Positions 22,544-33,634 of a stretch of DNA of 64,000 bases are shown piece by piece (position 1 is the first letter of the stretch; every line of letters starts with the position of its first letter). Location: contig OY730171.1 in assembly GCA_963422465.1 (NCBI GenBank), positions 248,001-312,000 of the forward strand, in the 5' to 3' direction. The stretch is from Lichina pygmaea. Taxonomy: Eukaryota > Ascomycota > Lichinomycetes > Lichinales > Lichinaceae. The position numbers were made by a program, and so were the translations under genes. The notes under the pieces were generated by a model. The model was not told where the DNA came from, made no database searches, and was given only the letters and a program-made list of their open reading frames with translations.

Positions 22544-23044
22544 ATGTCTGCAAAATCATATGCCTCTGCTTACTGAAACTAACTGGCAGCCCAGATCTGT
22601 GATCATAACTTTGTGTCGCTTGCTCCGTGTGACTTCTGTGTTTTGAACCACAAGCCCTACTTCCAAATGTCTGACAACAACGATAAGTTGAAGTGCGCTG
22701 AATGCACTTGTCATGGGAAGTTCTGTGTGTCACTTTCTTGAGAGTTGCTGAACATGACTTGGGATAACCTTCGCGAGGATTTGGCTGTCGATGAGGCCAA
22801 GCGGGAGGCTCTTGTTAAGCAGCTTGCCAAGCTGCAGGCTTGTGTGTCCTGAAAGTGAAAGGTTCTTGAGGGTGCTGAGGGTCAAGCAAAGAAGAAGCTC
22901 CAGTGCCTTGTTGCTGAAATGGAGGTGGATGGTGAAGACTTGTCGGTGACAGTCATTGACACGTCCGCGCTGCAGGCTGAGCTGTTCAGTCCTGCTTCTG
23001 CCGGAACTGCTGCAGGAGGAGCTGGCAGTTCGCGAGGTTCCTGA
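22544..23044 (+). pseudogene. Antisense zinc-cluster/coiled-coil ORF in copy D
   Basis: Third copy of the antisense ORF, again exactly 501 bp (ATG 22544, TGA 23042-23044). The third cluster Cys is Tyr (HKPY), and stops include the two TGA codons shared with B and C plus a TAA and a TGA of its own. The C-terminal half from the basic stretch onward (KVLEGAEGQAKKKLQCLVAE, then GGAGSSRGS) is open. Its end overlaps pol, which runs the other way, by 59 bp. Confidence 0.68.
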
Positions 23045-26000
23045 GTGGCTCCCAGGTATTTTCTGAGTCTGGGTAGTTTTTCCACTTGACAAGGTATCGC
23101 TGACTTTTTCTCTTCAGAATCTGTTCAGCCTCAAATTCCTGTTCTTCCTCTGGTTGGTAATGAAATGTTTCCTGCAAGGGTGTGCTCTGGTCAGCTAATT
23201 TGATCATTGAGATGTGAAAGTTTGGGTGTACCCAAGTGTCTCTCAGTAGTCGCAGTCTGATGTTGACTGGTCTGGTTTTTTCTTTGACTGAAAATAGTCT
23301 GACTTTAACATGGTCCAGTTTCTTTGTTCTTGGTTTCTTTGTTCTCCAATTTCTTGTGAGGAGGTAGACTTTATCCCTCTTCTTTAGCTGAGGTGCCATT
23401 TTCGATTTCTTGTCTATTTGATGTTGCATTCTTTCTGAGGTCTCTTGAAGGTAGTGCCTCATCATCATGTGTGTTTGTCGTAGGAGCTTGTCATGTTGGA
23501 GTGCTTTCTCCGTGTTTGGTGAAGCTCTGCTTGGCATCCCAATGTTCGCATGTTGTCCAAAATTGGCAAAAATAGTGATTCCTTTGTTGAGTCTGATCTG
23601 TGCTGGTTGATTGCCAGCTGTGCCACCAGTAATAACTGTACCCAATTGCTGTGGGTCTTGTTGATGTAATGCTGTAAGTAAGTCTCCAGGACTTGGTTTG
23701 CTTGCTCCGTCTGGCTGTCGGTTCGTGGGTGATAGGCTGTAGACATTTTGGGTTTTGTTCCCATGGCTGCACTGATTGTCTTCCAGTAGTTGGATGTGAA
23801 GAGTTTATCTCTGTCTGTAATGATCATAATCAGAACTCTGTGGTCTCTGACCAATCTGTCCAGTAAGAGGTATCCCAACTGTTCTGCTGTGTGGGTCTCC
23901 TTGAATAGTACCACTATTAGATATTTTGTGAATCTGTCCACTATCACCATAATCAAGTCATAGGTGATTCCTGTGACTGGGTCTTTGGACTTGGGTAGCT
24001 TTGTGATGAAGTCCATTGACATGTCTTCCCACAGACCTCTTGGTATCATGTTCGGGTGTCCTTCTCTGTATGGCTTATGTCTTCCATGTTTGTTTTTCTG
24101 GCATAGTAGACACTTGCTGATGTAGTTTGTGACATGTTGTCAGAGGTTAATGATATTGTTCCCTGCCTGTTGGATAAGGTCTGTGGTCTTGGAGATTCCT
24201 GAGTGACCATGTGCTGGATTATCATGGTAGTTCCTTATTAGTTCTTCAGTGTCTTCTGCCGTGAGCTTGTTGATCTGTGGTTGAGGTACCAGGTTTCCTT
24301 GCTGGTCCTGCTGTAAGATCATTCCTTGGTGTTCATCATCTTCCATGTGGTCTTTTCATCAGCTTAGTGCGTCTGCTCTCCTATTGTCTTGTCCAGGGGT
24401 GTACAAGATCTTGAACTTGTGTTGCCCTAGGAGTTCAGCCCATCTGACTTACCATCTGTTCAGCTTCTTGGTTGTCGTGAACATTGTCAGATTCTTGTGG
24501 TCTGTGAGAATAGTGAGTTCGGAACTGCTTTCCGTGTACACTCTCCAGTGTTCGAGTGCGTTGACGACTGCCAGTAGCTCTTTATTGTGGATATCATAGT
24601 TTTGTTCCGCTTGTGTTATTTTTCGTGAGTAGTAGGCAACTGGGTGCCACTTGCCATCTGCCTGTTGGCATAGACATGCTCCCAATACCTGATCTGAAGT
24701 GTCTGTCTCAATTCGTGTCGGTTGGCCTGTCTTGAAGTTGAGGAGAAATGGTTCCTTGGCACAAGCATCCTTGAGCTGTTGGAATGCTTTTTGTTGTCTC
24801 TCCATCCACCAGTACTCCACGTCCTTCTTCGTGAGTTCTGTCAGTGGTGTTGCTATCTGTGAGTAGTTCTTGATGAACTGTCAGTTGAAGTTGGCAAATC
24901 CTAGGAAGGCTTGTACTTCCTTAACTGATGTCAGTGTTGGCCATTGCTGAATCACTTTGATTTTCTCAGGGTTAATCTTGATCTCTTTGATCCCTATGAT
25001 GTATCTGAGGAATTCAACTTCCAGTTTGTTGAACTCGCATTTCTTCGGGTTGAGCTTGAGCCCTGCCTCTTGTAGGCATCGTAGAACATCCTTCACATGT
25101 TTAGTATGTTCTTGTTGCGTGTTCGAGTAGACAAGAATGTTGTCTAGGTAGGCGATAGCTGTTTGGTCCAGGTGTGCTCTGATGATGTTGTTGATCAATG
25201 CTTGATATGTTGCTGGTGCGTTTGTGAGTCTGAATAGTATAACCAGATACTTGTAGTGTCTGTATCAGGTTCTGAAGGCTGTCTTCCATTCTTCTCCTTC
25301 TTTCATGCGTATCAGGTTGTATGCTTCTTTCAAGTCCAGCTTGGTAAAGATTGTAGCTTGGCTGATCCTGTCTCGCAATTTGTTCGCATTTGGCAACGGA
25401 TTTCAGTTCTTGATGGTAATGTTGTTGAGTTTCCTGTAATCCACACAAAGTCGAAGACTTCTGTCTTTCTTTGGTGCAAATAGTATCAGGTATCCTGCTG
25501 GCGATTGAGATTCTTGAATGAAACTCTTTTTCAGGTTTTCCTCCAGGTACTCGCGAAGTACTTGGAGCTCTTTCTCTGATAACTGGTAAATTGGTCCAAA
25601 TCCTGGCTCTGTCCCTGGTTGCAACTTGATCTCATGATCCCAAGGTTGGTGCTTAGGCAACACTGCTGTTGTTGTCTCTTCCTGAAAGAGGTTATCATAC
25701 CCAGGTCAGTACTCTTCAGGGATCTCCAGAGGGTTAACAACTTCCTCTCTCTTCATCTCTGACTGTTTGGCCACCTGGTTCCAGGGTGTGCCTGTCAAGG
25801 CAGACCTCTTCTCTTGAGAGTTGTCCTTTCTGTTGGTGAGGTTCCACTGAGGACTCCTTCCCTCATCTGTCCACGCCTTCTGCGGCTGGTAACAGGTCCG
25901 AGCTGCGTTGTTAGTGCAGTTCCTAAACATGAGTACTCCTGTCTTCCAGTTAACAACTGGGTTATGCTTCTTTAGCCAAGGCATCCCCAAATAGATATCC

Positions 26001-26365
26001 TGAGTGGCCAACTCAACAATATCAAGGTGGATCCTTTCAGCATGGTGTCTGGTAACCATTTCCATTGGCTGCGTCTCATGGCAGACTAGCTCTGTCTGTC
26101 CATTTGCCATCGTGAGCTGATAGGGCTGCTGCTTGCGTCTCCTTCCAGTGCTGAGGGTGTCGTAAAGTTGTCTTGAGATGTAGTTTCCACTGGCTCCAGA
26201 GTCAACAAGTGCGTATGTCTGTACTGGCGTGTTGGCATGTAGTGACACAGGCAATCGCAGGTGCTTTGCGTTGCTAGGGGTCATGTTGTTGAGCTTCCGA
26301 TGTCGCCCCTTGACAAGGGAGTTCAGTCTTTTCCTGATTGAAGTGTCTTTCCACTGACTGGGCAA
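22986..26365 (-). pseudogene. Decayed pol of copy D
   Basis: Pol runs from about ATG 26363-26365 to TGA 22986-22988. It is 3380 bp, one base shorter than in B and C; the loss is in a T run near 23570 in the integrase and shifts the frame. The protease segment is open for 219 codons (25706-26365, VDSGASGNYISRQL). RT has YLDN. RNase H and integrase (CHC and MDFITKLPKSKDP) follow, with the chromodomain near 22990-23130. It shares five of the six invariant pol TGA positions exactly and the sixth (RNase H/integrase linker) as TGATGA. The integrase codon TGA of A, B and C after QTE is CAA here. Confidence 0.88.
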
Positions 26366-27653
26366 TGGGTCCAGCTATTCCCATCAGTCCTGAGGAATCT
26401 GTTCATGAATTTGTCTTGCTGATGCTTGTCACATCCAGGCTTGAGGCAGTACTGCCAATTGTTGACGTAGCAGTTGTGGTTATTGCCTTGCTGTAGGAAC
26501 ATGAGGTGTTTGTGCCAATCATGTGTGTGCCCGGGGAATGCAGTGTGTTGGCGTTTGTCCCAAAGATGGATCTCACACACATCCTTCTCGCAATTGACCC
26601 AATGCTTGTGGCAGGTGGTGTGGTAGGGTGAATGTCCTCCGTACCTTTGTAGTTGTTCGTGGTAGGTGCAGTAGTGCTTTGTGCAAAACCTCCACTGTAG
26701 TTCGCTGTGCCGTAGATTTCGTGGGTCCATGCTGTAAGCATAGCTTCCTTGTGGTATTTCTTCTTTGATAGACGCGGGTTTGTCCCTGTCCCCATCAGAG
26801 GTGGTTAAGGGCTCCTGTCCCTTGTCCTGACCTGTCAGTTCTGGTAGGTCCTTGCCTCCTGATGTTACCAGTTGGTGGGCTGCTTCCAATGTCTGATCGT
26901 AGTTGTCCCATTGTTCAAGGGATAGCTGAGCCTCTCCTGGTGGGTCCTCTGGCTTGATGACATTCCGGTCTCTGTCAAGTGTATTAAGTTGCTGTCAGTG
27001 CACCTTGTTCTTTGAACAACAGTCTTTCACCATGTGGCCTAGCTTGCCACAGGCATAGCACTTCAGTGCTTTCCTCTTTTTGTTGTTCCTTCCCTTCGTG
27101 AACCTTCCCTTGTGGTGGACTGCATCCAGTTCCATGGGTGCATAGCCATATGGATCATGTGGTGGTACCTTGTTAGGCAGCTTGTAGTGGTTGCTCACAT
27201 GCCATGCGGGGTAGCTGTATCCTCTGTTGTGGTGTTTCTCCATCACTCGCTCGAATAGTTTGTCATTGATGTTGATTGCTTGTGCGATGAGTTCGTCCAG
27301 TGTGTTGACCGCTTGTCCGTCGAAGGTGATTTCATCCTTCATGTTTTCCTTGAGTCCACGTCAGTACATGACCATCAGGGCGTTGTTGTCCCAGTCAGTC
27401 AGTACTGAGTATTGTTTGAACTGCGTGGTGTACTCTGCGGCTGAGTGTTGTTGTTTGATGTGCTGGATCATTCGTATAGCCACTTTGTCTTTGTTAGATA
27501 GTCCAAGGATCCTTTTGATCTTGTCCTTGAATCACGTCCATTTTGTCATCCATTCTGTTGTGCTGTCATGGTCTCTGTTTCCTGAGAGATGTTTATTGAC
27601 GTAGGGCTTGATCCATCAATAAGCATTGCCTCTCATGTAAGTGGTTGCAAAGA
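26323..27653 (-). pseudogene. Gag of copy D, C-terminal part
   Basis: This holds the gag region after the L1 insertion. The best-preserved Cys/His-rich domain of the four copies spans 26323-26889 without a stop, with many His and Cys residues (WRFCTKHYCTYHEQ, then HTHDWHKHLMF, then CLKPGCDKHQQDK). The CCHC knuckle CYACGKLGHMVKDC is near 27020-27060. With the N-terminal piece at 32878-33058 and one copy of the 12-bp TSD removed, gag is exactly 1500 bp. Confidence 0.86.
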
Positions 27654-27822
27654 TTTTTTTTTGATTTGATTCTTACACTGTTTGTAGCTTTACAGCCATG
27701 CAGATCTTCCAGCTAATAGTGAACTTCTTCAGAAAACCTTTAAAGGAATAAAAACTGAAGACAGGGAGGTGACTAGAAAGTGTAGCAAAAGGAAATCTTG
27801 TAGTGTCTGGTAGGAAAAGCTT

Positions 27823-30800
27823 CTAGATGTTGGAGTGTGAATAGTGAAGTTTGAAAGCCAGATTAAATTGGTTTAGTCTTTTCAAAGACATAAACCAGTA
27901 CAGAAACTTCTGTAGAAGCTCTGGGTTTGAAATAATAGTAGTGAAATCTTGGGGGTTAAAGAGAGCATGTTGTCTTTGACTTGAGTAGAGAGAGCATGAA
28001 GAGGTGATATGCTTTACTGTCTCTTCTGCTTGACCACACATGCATAGGGGGGTAGGAAAGTCAGGGACTCCAGCTCTGAAAAGAAAACTTGCTAGACCAA
28101 TTCTCCCAGTTCTGGTTTGCAGTAGTAGACTTGCCTCAGCTTTCTGTAGCTCTTTGTAGAGCTTTAGGTTGTTGTAGTGAGGTTTTTGGCAAAACACCTG
28201 CCATCCAGCATAGCCTTTTCTTTTCTTCTTCTCCCATTGGTTTTCCCACTCTTTAGTAAAGAGTATTTGTAGTTCTTTCTTTGAACTAGCCTGGTTAGTA
28301 GTTATTTGACTTAACCAAGTGAACTTCCAATTAGGAGAGATAGTTGAGGATTTCTTTAAAGGTTTCCTCAGTGAAGAAGCATAGGAAGAAATAGTAGAAA
28401 AGGTACTGTCAAGAAAGTCTTTCAGAGAGGAGGTTTGGATAGAAGATAGAAAACAAGCTGTGCGAAATTTAAAATAGAGATCTAGAGGTAAAAGAAAAAG
28501 CTCACTCTCTAATAGAAAAGAAGGAGTGGCTTTGAAAGCACCCCCAATAAGTCTCAGACATTTGTTTTGGAATATGATAAGAGAGGAAATATTAGAGGAT
28601 TTTCTGAGTGGGTTGAACCAAATTCCCACTGCATAGCTCAGTACAGATCTGAGTATTGCAGTGTACACAAGGCGTGCTGTGAGAACTGGAAAGCCCCAGG
28701 TGGAGTAAGAGGTTCTAGAAAGAGAAGATAGTGCTTTTTGTGCTTTTTGAAGAATAATTCTCTGGTGTTTGTGCCAGTGGAGTTTGGCATCCAGGTACAC
28801 TCCCAATACTCGCACTTCTTCTTTTGGTTTTAGAATCACATTCCCAAGTCTAAGCTTGAGCTGCAGATTGTCTGATCTTCTTCTGGAAAAATGAAGTATT
28901 TCATATTTCTCAGGAGAGAAGACCATTCCATGTCTTGCAGCCCAAGATAGACATTTAAGATGTGTATTCTTCAACTTCAGAAGGTTGCTTTTAAGAGAGT
29001 GTCCAAATGCAAGCAGATTTGTATCATCTGCAAATCCCAGAGCAGAAACACCAGTAGTAGGAGAATGTACAGTCTCATGAAGTTCAGAAATATAGAATAG
29101 AAAAAGAATAGGAGACAAAGGGGAACCTTGGGGAACTCCACAGTGAATAGGAATAGAAGAGGACTCAGAGTCATCAAAAACTAGGGTGGTGGTACGTCTG
29201 GTACAGAAAGAGAAGATCCAAGAAGTTAGCCAGAGAGGGATTCCTTTTCTCTCCAGAATCTTTTGAAGAATCTCTGGAAGAACTCTGTCATATGCTCCTG
29301 AGATGTCCAGAGAAAGTAGAGATGCAACCATGCCTTCTTTCCAGACTTTTTCCACTTGGGAAGTTAGAAGGAAGAGTGCTGATTCAGTTGATCTGCCTTT
29401 CCTGAACCCCATCTGGATTTCTGGCAAGAGTTTAGCCTCTTCTGCTACCTTGCTTAGTCTGGCTGCTGTAATAGCTTCCATCAGCTTGCCAGTTGTGTTT
29501 AGCAGAGCTATAGGGCGCCAGGCTTTAGCTTGGTTATAGATTCCCTTGCCAGGTTTTCTTAGACAGACTGTTTTTGCATTCTTGAATTTCTCTGGAAAGT
29601 ATTCCAGTCTCCAGCATGTTGATGTGAGAACAGCTATAGCTTGGCAGAACTTGGGACCCAGAGCTTTCAGAAATCCATTTGGCAGCTTGTCTTTTCCTCC
29701 TGCTGTAAAAGGTTTCTTCTTGTTCAGAATTTGCTCCACTTCTTCAGTGGTAACCTCCTGAGAAAGCTGGATCTCTGGGGTACTCTGGTGACTTTCTGTA
29801 CTTGGTTCTGGAACACGTGCTTCTGGAAAGAATTGAGCTGAGAAAGATTTTGTCTTCTCCTCAAAGCTTTTGGCTAGTCCTTCTTGAGTCTCCAGATCAG
29901 GGACCAGAGGAAGATCAGGGGTCTTGTTAGCTTTTGATTTTCCCCACTTTGCAAGCTTCCAGAATTTTGAGGAACTGGCTAGCTCATGAACTTGTTTTCT
30001 GAAGGTGTTCTGTTTGCCTTCTCTGACAGCTTTCTTCTTGAGCTTAGTTGCTTCTTCTAGCTCTTCTTGGCTTGCCTGTCCTCTGAGCACTTGTCTTCTT
30101 ATTCTTCTTTCCTGCTTAACTTTAGTTTGGATCTCTTGGTTCCACCAGGGGACTGAGTGGCTAGATTGCTTCTGGAGTTCTGTGCATCTGTCTGCTATTT
30201 CTTGGAGAAAGTGGTTAAGATATTCCAAGTACTCATCCACTTCATGTTTATCTTGAAAGTGGAAGGGCAGCTGCAAATTATTACACTCTTGTTTTGCCAG
30301 GTTTGTGTCCAGTGTTTTCCAGTTCCTTTCTGGCTTCCAGGTTTTTCTTGGTGAGTCCAGGTCCAGGCTAGTTAGCACAGGTCTGTGGTCAGACCCATGA
30401 AAGAACTGCAAAGCAATTTTAGAAAAGATTAGAGAGTTAGAAAGAGAAGAAGATATAAAGGAAAGATCAATAGGTGAACAGGGTTTGTGGGAAAGAGATC
30501 TAGCTCTTGTGGGTGTAAAAGGTGCAATAGCTAACTCCAGATTTGAGTTTTTCATTAGAGTTTGGAACTTGTGTGCAGTGTCAGAATATAGTCTTCTTTT
30601 CTTTGACCAGTCAGAGTGGTGAAGATTTGAGTCTGTAAGAAGAATATGCTGCCCTTTTGCTTGTAAAGCATTTTGGAGTAGACAGAGAAGAGCTTCTGAT
30701 GCTTGTAGGTAGTTCTCTTGACTTGAGGGAGTGAAGTATAGATTATGCACCCACAGAGAAGTAGAGGTGTTTTCCAGATGAATTTCAAGAGAAACAAAGT

Positions 30801-31065
30801 CTTTACTCCAGAAAGTAGGGTGGAGAGATGACAGATTCAGGTTTTTGTTAATAAGAAAAAGAGTTCTACCAATCTCTGGAGAATATAAAGGAAGAAAAGA
30901 AGAAAAAACAGTTGAGGTGCTGGTTTGAAGGTGAGGATTCTTCCAGGGTTCTTGAAGTGCAATAATATCTACTTCTTGAAGAGTTGGGGTTGCTAGAAGT
31001 AGCTCTTGGACTGATTGGCTTTTCTGCACATTGTATTGAAGAAGTGTGAACTTTGTATTCTTCAT
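27823..31065 (-). CDS. LINE ORF2: endonuclease-reverse transcriptase (L1)
   Basis: The 1080-residue protein nicks the target and reverse-transcribes the LINE RNA. Residues 1-230 form an exonuclease-endonuclease-phosphatase (APE-like) domain: YNVQKS, ALQEPW, and SDHRPVL near its end. A linker of charged helices leads to RT at about residues 480-760 with WRPIALLN, LDISGAYDRV (motif A), GVPQGSPLSP (motif B) and GFADDTNLL (catalytic motif C). The C-terminus carries a CCHC-type finger (CMCGQAEETVKHITSSC). I find no RNase H motif. The start ATG overlaps the ORF1 stop as ATGA, so coupled termination-reinitiation is likely. The ORF is uninterrupted and possibly active. Confidence 0.95.
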   Translation of the reverse strand: MKNTKFTLLQYNVQKSQSVQELLLATPTLQEVDIIALQEPWKNPHLQTSTSTVFSSFLPLYSPEIGRTLFLINKNLNLSSLHPTFWSKDFVSLEIHLENTSTSLWVHNLYFTPSSQENYLQASEALLCLLQNALQAKGQHILLTDSNLHHSDWSKKRRLYSDTAHKFQTLMKNSNLELAIAPFTPTRARSLSHKPCSPIDLSFISSSLSNSLIFSKIALQFFHGSDHRPVLTSLDLDSPRKTWKPERNWKTLDTNLAKQECNNLQLPFHFQDKHEVDEYLEYLNHFLQEIADRCTELQKQSSHSVPWWNQEIQTKVKQERRIRRQVLRGQASQEELEEATKLKKKAVREGKQNTFRKQVHELASSSKFWKLAKWGKSKANKTPDLPLVPDLETQEGLAKSFEEKTKSFSAQFFPEARVPEPSTESHQSTPEIQLSQEVTTEEVEQILNKKKPFTAGGKDKLPNGFLKALGPKFCQAIAVLTSTCWRLEYFPEKFKNAKTVCLRKPGKGIYNQAKAWRPIALLNTTGKLMEAITAARLSKVAEEAKLLPEIQMGFRKGRSTESALFLLTSQVEKVWKEGMVASLLSLDISGAYDRVLPEILQKILERKGIPLWLTSWIFSFCTRRTTTLVFDDSESSSIPIHCGVPQGSPLSPILFLFYISELHETVHSPTTGVSALGFADDTNLLAFGHSLKSNLLKLKNTHLKCLSWAARHGMVFSPEKYEILHFSRRRSDNLQLKLRLGNVILKPKEEVRVLGVYLDAKLHWHKHQRIILQKAQKALSSLSRTSYSTWGFPVLTARLVYTAILRSVLSYAVGIWFNPLRKSSNISSLIIFQNKCLRLIGGAFKATPSFLLESELFLLPLDLYFKFRTACFLSSIQTSSLKDFLDSTFSTISSYASSLRKPLKKSSTISPNWKFTWLSQITTNQASSKKELQILFTKEWENQWEKKKRKGYAGWQVFCQKPHYNNLKLYKELQKAEASLLLQTRTGRIGLASFLFRAGVPDFPTPLCMCGQAEETVKHITSSCSLYSSQRQHALFNPQDFTTIISNPELLQKFLYWFMSLKRLNQFNLAFKLHYSHSNI

Positions 31066-32504
31066 GTAGACATTTCATCTTCAAAGATCTTGAAGGGGTT
31101 GACTGACTGCTTTCCCCCTGTGTTTGTTGATCTTGTAGACAGAATTTGCACTTCTGGAGACTCTCCTCTGAGTCTCTCTGAGCTTCTAGTTGGCTCTGTG
31201 GTTTTCCGTCTTTTTCCCCCTGGAAGAGTCTGTATGAAGGGGAAAGTAACTGGAGACTGTGTGACTGGGACAGTGGTAGCAGTGGAGATCTCATACTTCC
31301 CTGGGCGGGAAATCCATGCCTCTCTTACCTTCTTGACTGCTTCTTGGCGTACTGGGCATGTGCTAGCCCAGGCTGGGTGAGCTCCTTTGCAGTTGCTGCA
31401 TTTTGGCTTTAGCAGTTGCTCAGGGATTTGGCAGGTTCTTCTTTCATGCTGGCCTCCACAGGCACCACATACAGCTTGATTCCTGCACAGGCGAGCTTGG
31501 TGTCCATACCCAAAGCACTTGAAGCATTGTGCCACCACTGTGTTAGCCAGAAAAGGCTCTGCCTCATGCAATCTGTGGCCCAGCACTACTCCACTCTCAA
31601 TTAGAAGATTGGCCTGTTCCGGGGTGGCCAGATCCAGGTGGAGTGAAGTAACTGGTTTCTTTTGAGCTATAGCCTTCTTTGACCAGTAGGCTCTTAGAAT
31701 AGTGATTTGCTTGCTCAGGGATGGGTTGCTGTTCTGGATAGTCTGGCGAGTTTTTTCCAGGTTTTCTGGCTGGATGTCTGTGGTTCTGACTCCATGAATC
31801 AACACTGGGAATCTCTTGGGTTGGATAGTTGCTTCCTTGGTAAAAATAGCTGATATCCAGGCAGAGTCTTTCTCCAGAAAACTCTTAGTCTCTTGGGTTT
31901 CAGTGTTAATAAGAATGTCCCCTGAGGGAAGTTTTCTCACTGCTCTGACTTGTTTATTATAGGGACTGGGGAGTCTGTCTTGGAGAGCTTGAAAAAGCTG
32001 GATGTGAGTCCTGTTGGCTATATCAGGTGTCTGGTTACCAGGGTGGACAAGAACTTCCTTCAGAATCCTTGGAGCTAGAGGGATTTGAGCTGGGATATGT
32101 TTCTGAACAGCCTGGGCATATGATGGCTTGGATTCTTGCTTGTCTAGCCGCTTGCTAATATTCTCCAGCTTCTGGAAAATCTTGTTGGTCAGACCAGTGG
32201 GGAGAGACTGGGTTTTGGTGGACTGGGCTTCATTAGTACAAGAGTTTTTCTTAATATTCTCCCAGCTTTTCAGTACAGATTCTGGGGTAGCTTGAGTCTT
32301 GAGCCATGAGTCCAGTAGGTTGTAGTCATTCTGGAGAGCTGGATAGGGGGTAGAAGAACTAGGCTGAGTACCAGCAGAACTGGGAGCTGGCATTGTTGGA
32401 GAAGGTGTTATTTTTCTGGTAGTGTTCTGGGAGGAGTCCGGTTTCTTCTTTTTGACAGGCATAGGGTAGGTAACCTGCACAGTGGGTTGTTCACAAAGGG
32501 TCAC
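31062..32504 (-). CDS. LINE ORF1: zinc-knuckle RNA-binding protein (L1)
   Basis: The 480-residue protein is expected to coat LINE RNA. A Lys-rich N-terminus (PVKKKKPDSS) is followed by Ser/Pro-rich sequence, a helical middle (residues about 90-300) and three knuckles: CFKCFGYGHQARLC, CGACGGQHERRTC and CSNCKGAHPAWASTC. The 15th codon (MPVKKKK) matches the start of the old LINE ORF1, so translation may begin there rather than at the first ATG. It differs from the L2 protein at two visible positions (Gly/Glu in the third knuckle, Arg/Gln near residue 433). Confidence 0.93.
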   Translation of the reverse strand: MTLCEQPTVQVTYPMPVKKKKPDSSQNTTRKITPSPTMPAPSSAGTQPSSSTPYPALQNDYNLLDSWLKTQATPESVLKSWENIKKNSCTNEAQSTKTQSLPTGLTNKIFQKLENISKRLDKQESKPSYAQAVQKHIPAQIPLAPRILKEVLVHPGNQTPDIANRTHIQLFQALQDRLPSPYNKQVRAVRKLPSGDILINTETQETKSFLEKDSAWISAIFTKEATIQPKRFPVLIHGVRTTDIQPENLEKTRQTIQNSNPSLSKQITILRAYWSKKAIAQKKPVTSLHLDLATPEQANLLIESGVVLGHRLHEAEPFLANTVVAQCFKCFGYGHQARLCRNQAVCGACGGQHERRTCQIPEQLLKPKCSNCKGAHPAWASTCPVRQEAVKKVREAWISRPGKYEISTATTVPVTQSPVTFPFIQTLPGGKRRKTTEPTRSSERLRGESPEVQILSTRSTNTGGKQSVNPFKIFEDEMST

Positions 32505-32877
32505 CTGGTTCCTAGCAGTAATTGCACAATCCTGGGACCACTCCCCAAGACTGTACTTTCCTGGGCAGTCTTTTCCAACTAGACTCTAGGGAAATCTGGC
32601 TGTATTAACTCAAGCTGGAGACCACACCCCCTGCCTGAGCTTTCCTAGAGTTTTTCAACTCTACCAGCACTAGAGGCAAGCTCTAAACCATTTCTCTTAT
32701 CCTGGGAGCCCTGATCTCCTTGATGCTAGATGTTTCTCTTGAGAGAAGTTCAAGCTGTTATCTGTCTGACTGGGAGTACTTGCTCAATCCTGGGACCACA
32801 CCCCAAGACTGAGTGTTCCTAGGTAATTGGGGCCTGTCCCCAGTCTTTCAGAATCCCACTGGCCACTCTCTGCCTTG

Positions 32878-33058
32878 TGGTTGCAAAGAGGGGCCACTTT
32901 TCCTTAGGCAGCTTCATCTCTGGTTGGAATTAAAAGTAGACTTGGAGTTGCATGAGCCAGTCGTCAATCTTGTTTCTTTCACTGTAGAACAGGTCTGGCT
33001 TGGCGACACTAATCTTTCTATCTGGGAAGTTGATGTTGGTTGCTCCTGAGGTACTCAT
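32878..33058 (-). pseudogene. Gag of copy D, N-terminal part
   Basis: The first 60 codons of gag start at ATG 33056-33058 (MSTSGATNINFPDRK) and run into the TSD of LINE L1. The reading frame continues at 27653 when L1 and one TSD copy are removed. Confidence 0.88.
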
Positions 33059-33076
33059 CCTTGAGGGTCTTCAAAG

Positions 33077-33634
33077 TGTTGCAGTCTGTACTGTACTGTC
33101 CTATCTGAGTATAGGATTAGGGCGAGAGGTGGAAGGTGGGTTGGTTCTCGCAGGAGAGGAGTGTCAAGGAGTGTGAAGAGGTTTGGTGGAACATGGTGGT
33201 GGTGACACCTGATCAACAGCTTTGTACAAAAGGATTGTATTGAAGTAGATCTAGTTGTCTGGATCACAACATGAGTTGAAGACGATTGTTCCATAAGGGA
33301 ACTATCGCCAGACTATATAGTGCTGGCCTGTCAAGACAATCAAGATTGTCTTGACAGTCTCAACGTTGAGACGGGTGAGATTGTCTTGACAGTCCCACCA
33401 TGTTATGCACCCTGTGTCAAGACTGGTGAGATTGTCTTGATGCTTCATGCATCCTGCGTCAAGACTGGTGAGATTGTCTTGATGCTTCATGCATCCTGTG
33501 TCAAGACTCCTGTGTGTGTCTCAACAGTCACGTGACCCCTTGTTGGTTGGTCACTTGACTTCCATGGTGTTCTCTTGCCTGGCCCGCGGCCTGATTGCCT
33601 ATAATGAGTGGCTCCCATCCCCTGGGTCGTAACA
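33077..33634 (-). repeat. 5' LTR of chromovirus copy D
   Basis: 558 bp, two 42-bp units, TG...CA ends; the TSD GCAGG follows at 33635-33639. Reading on the minus strand, CTTTGAAGACC directly follows the LTR, as in copy C. Confidence 0.92.

Larger units (their letters stand above)
27654..32877 (-). mobile_element. Young LINE copy L1, nearly full length
   Basis: The copy is 5224 bp and flanked by the duplication TGGTTGCAAAGA (27642-27653 and 32878-32889). The 3' end has poly(A) with AATCA repeats. Relative to L2 it lacks about 224 bp of 5' UTR. Both ORFs are intact. It is an APE-type LINE with a CCHC-knuckle ORF1, of the general kind found in fungi (Tad-like). Confidence 0.95.
21942..33634 (-). 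mobile_element. Complete chromovirus copy D, interrupted by LINE L1
   Basis: The element lies on the minus strand with LTRs of 558 bp each (21942-22499 and 33077-33634). GCAGG flanks it (21937-21941 and 33635-33639). LINE L1 (27654-32877) splits its gag. Removing D rejoins the gag and protease frame of element E. Confidence 0.94.

Noticed and set aside
27823-31065. RNase H domain in LINE ORF2
   Set aside because: No D-E-D-type RNase H motifs between the RT and the C-terminal CCHC finger, and the protein is short for an RNase H-bearing LINE.
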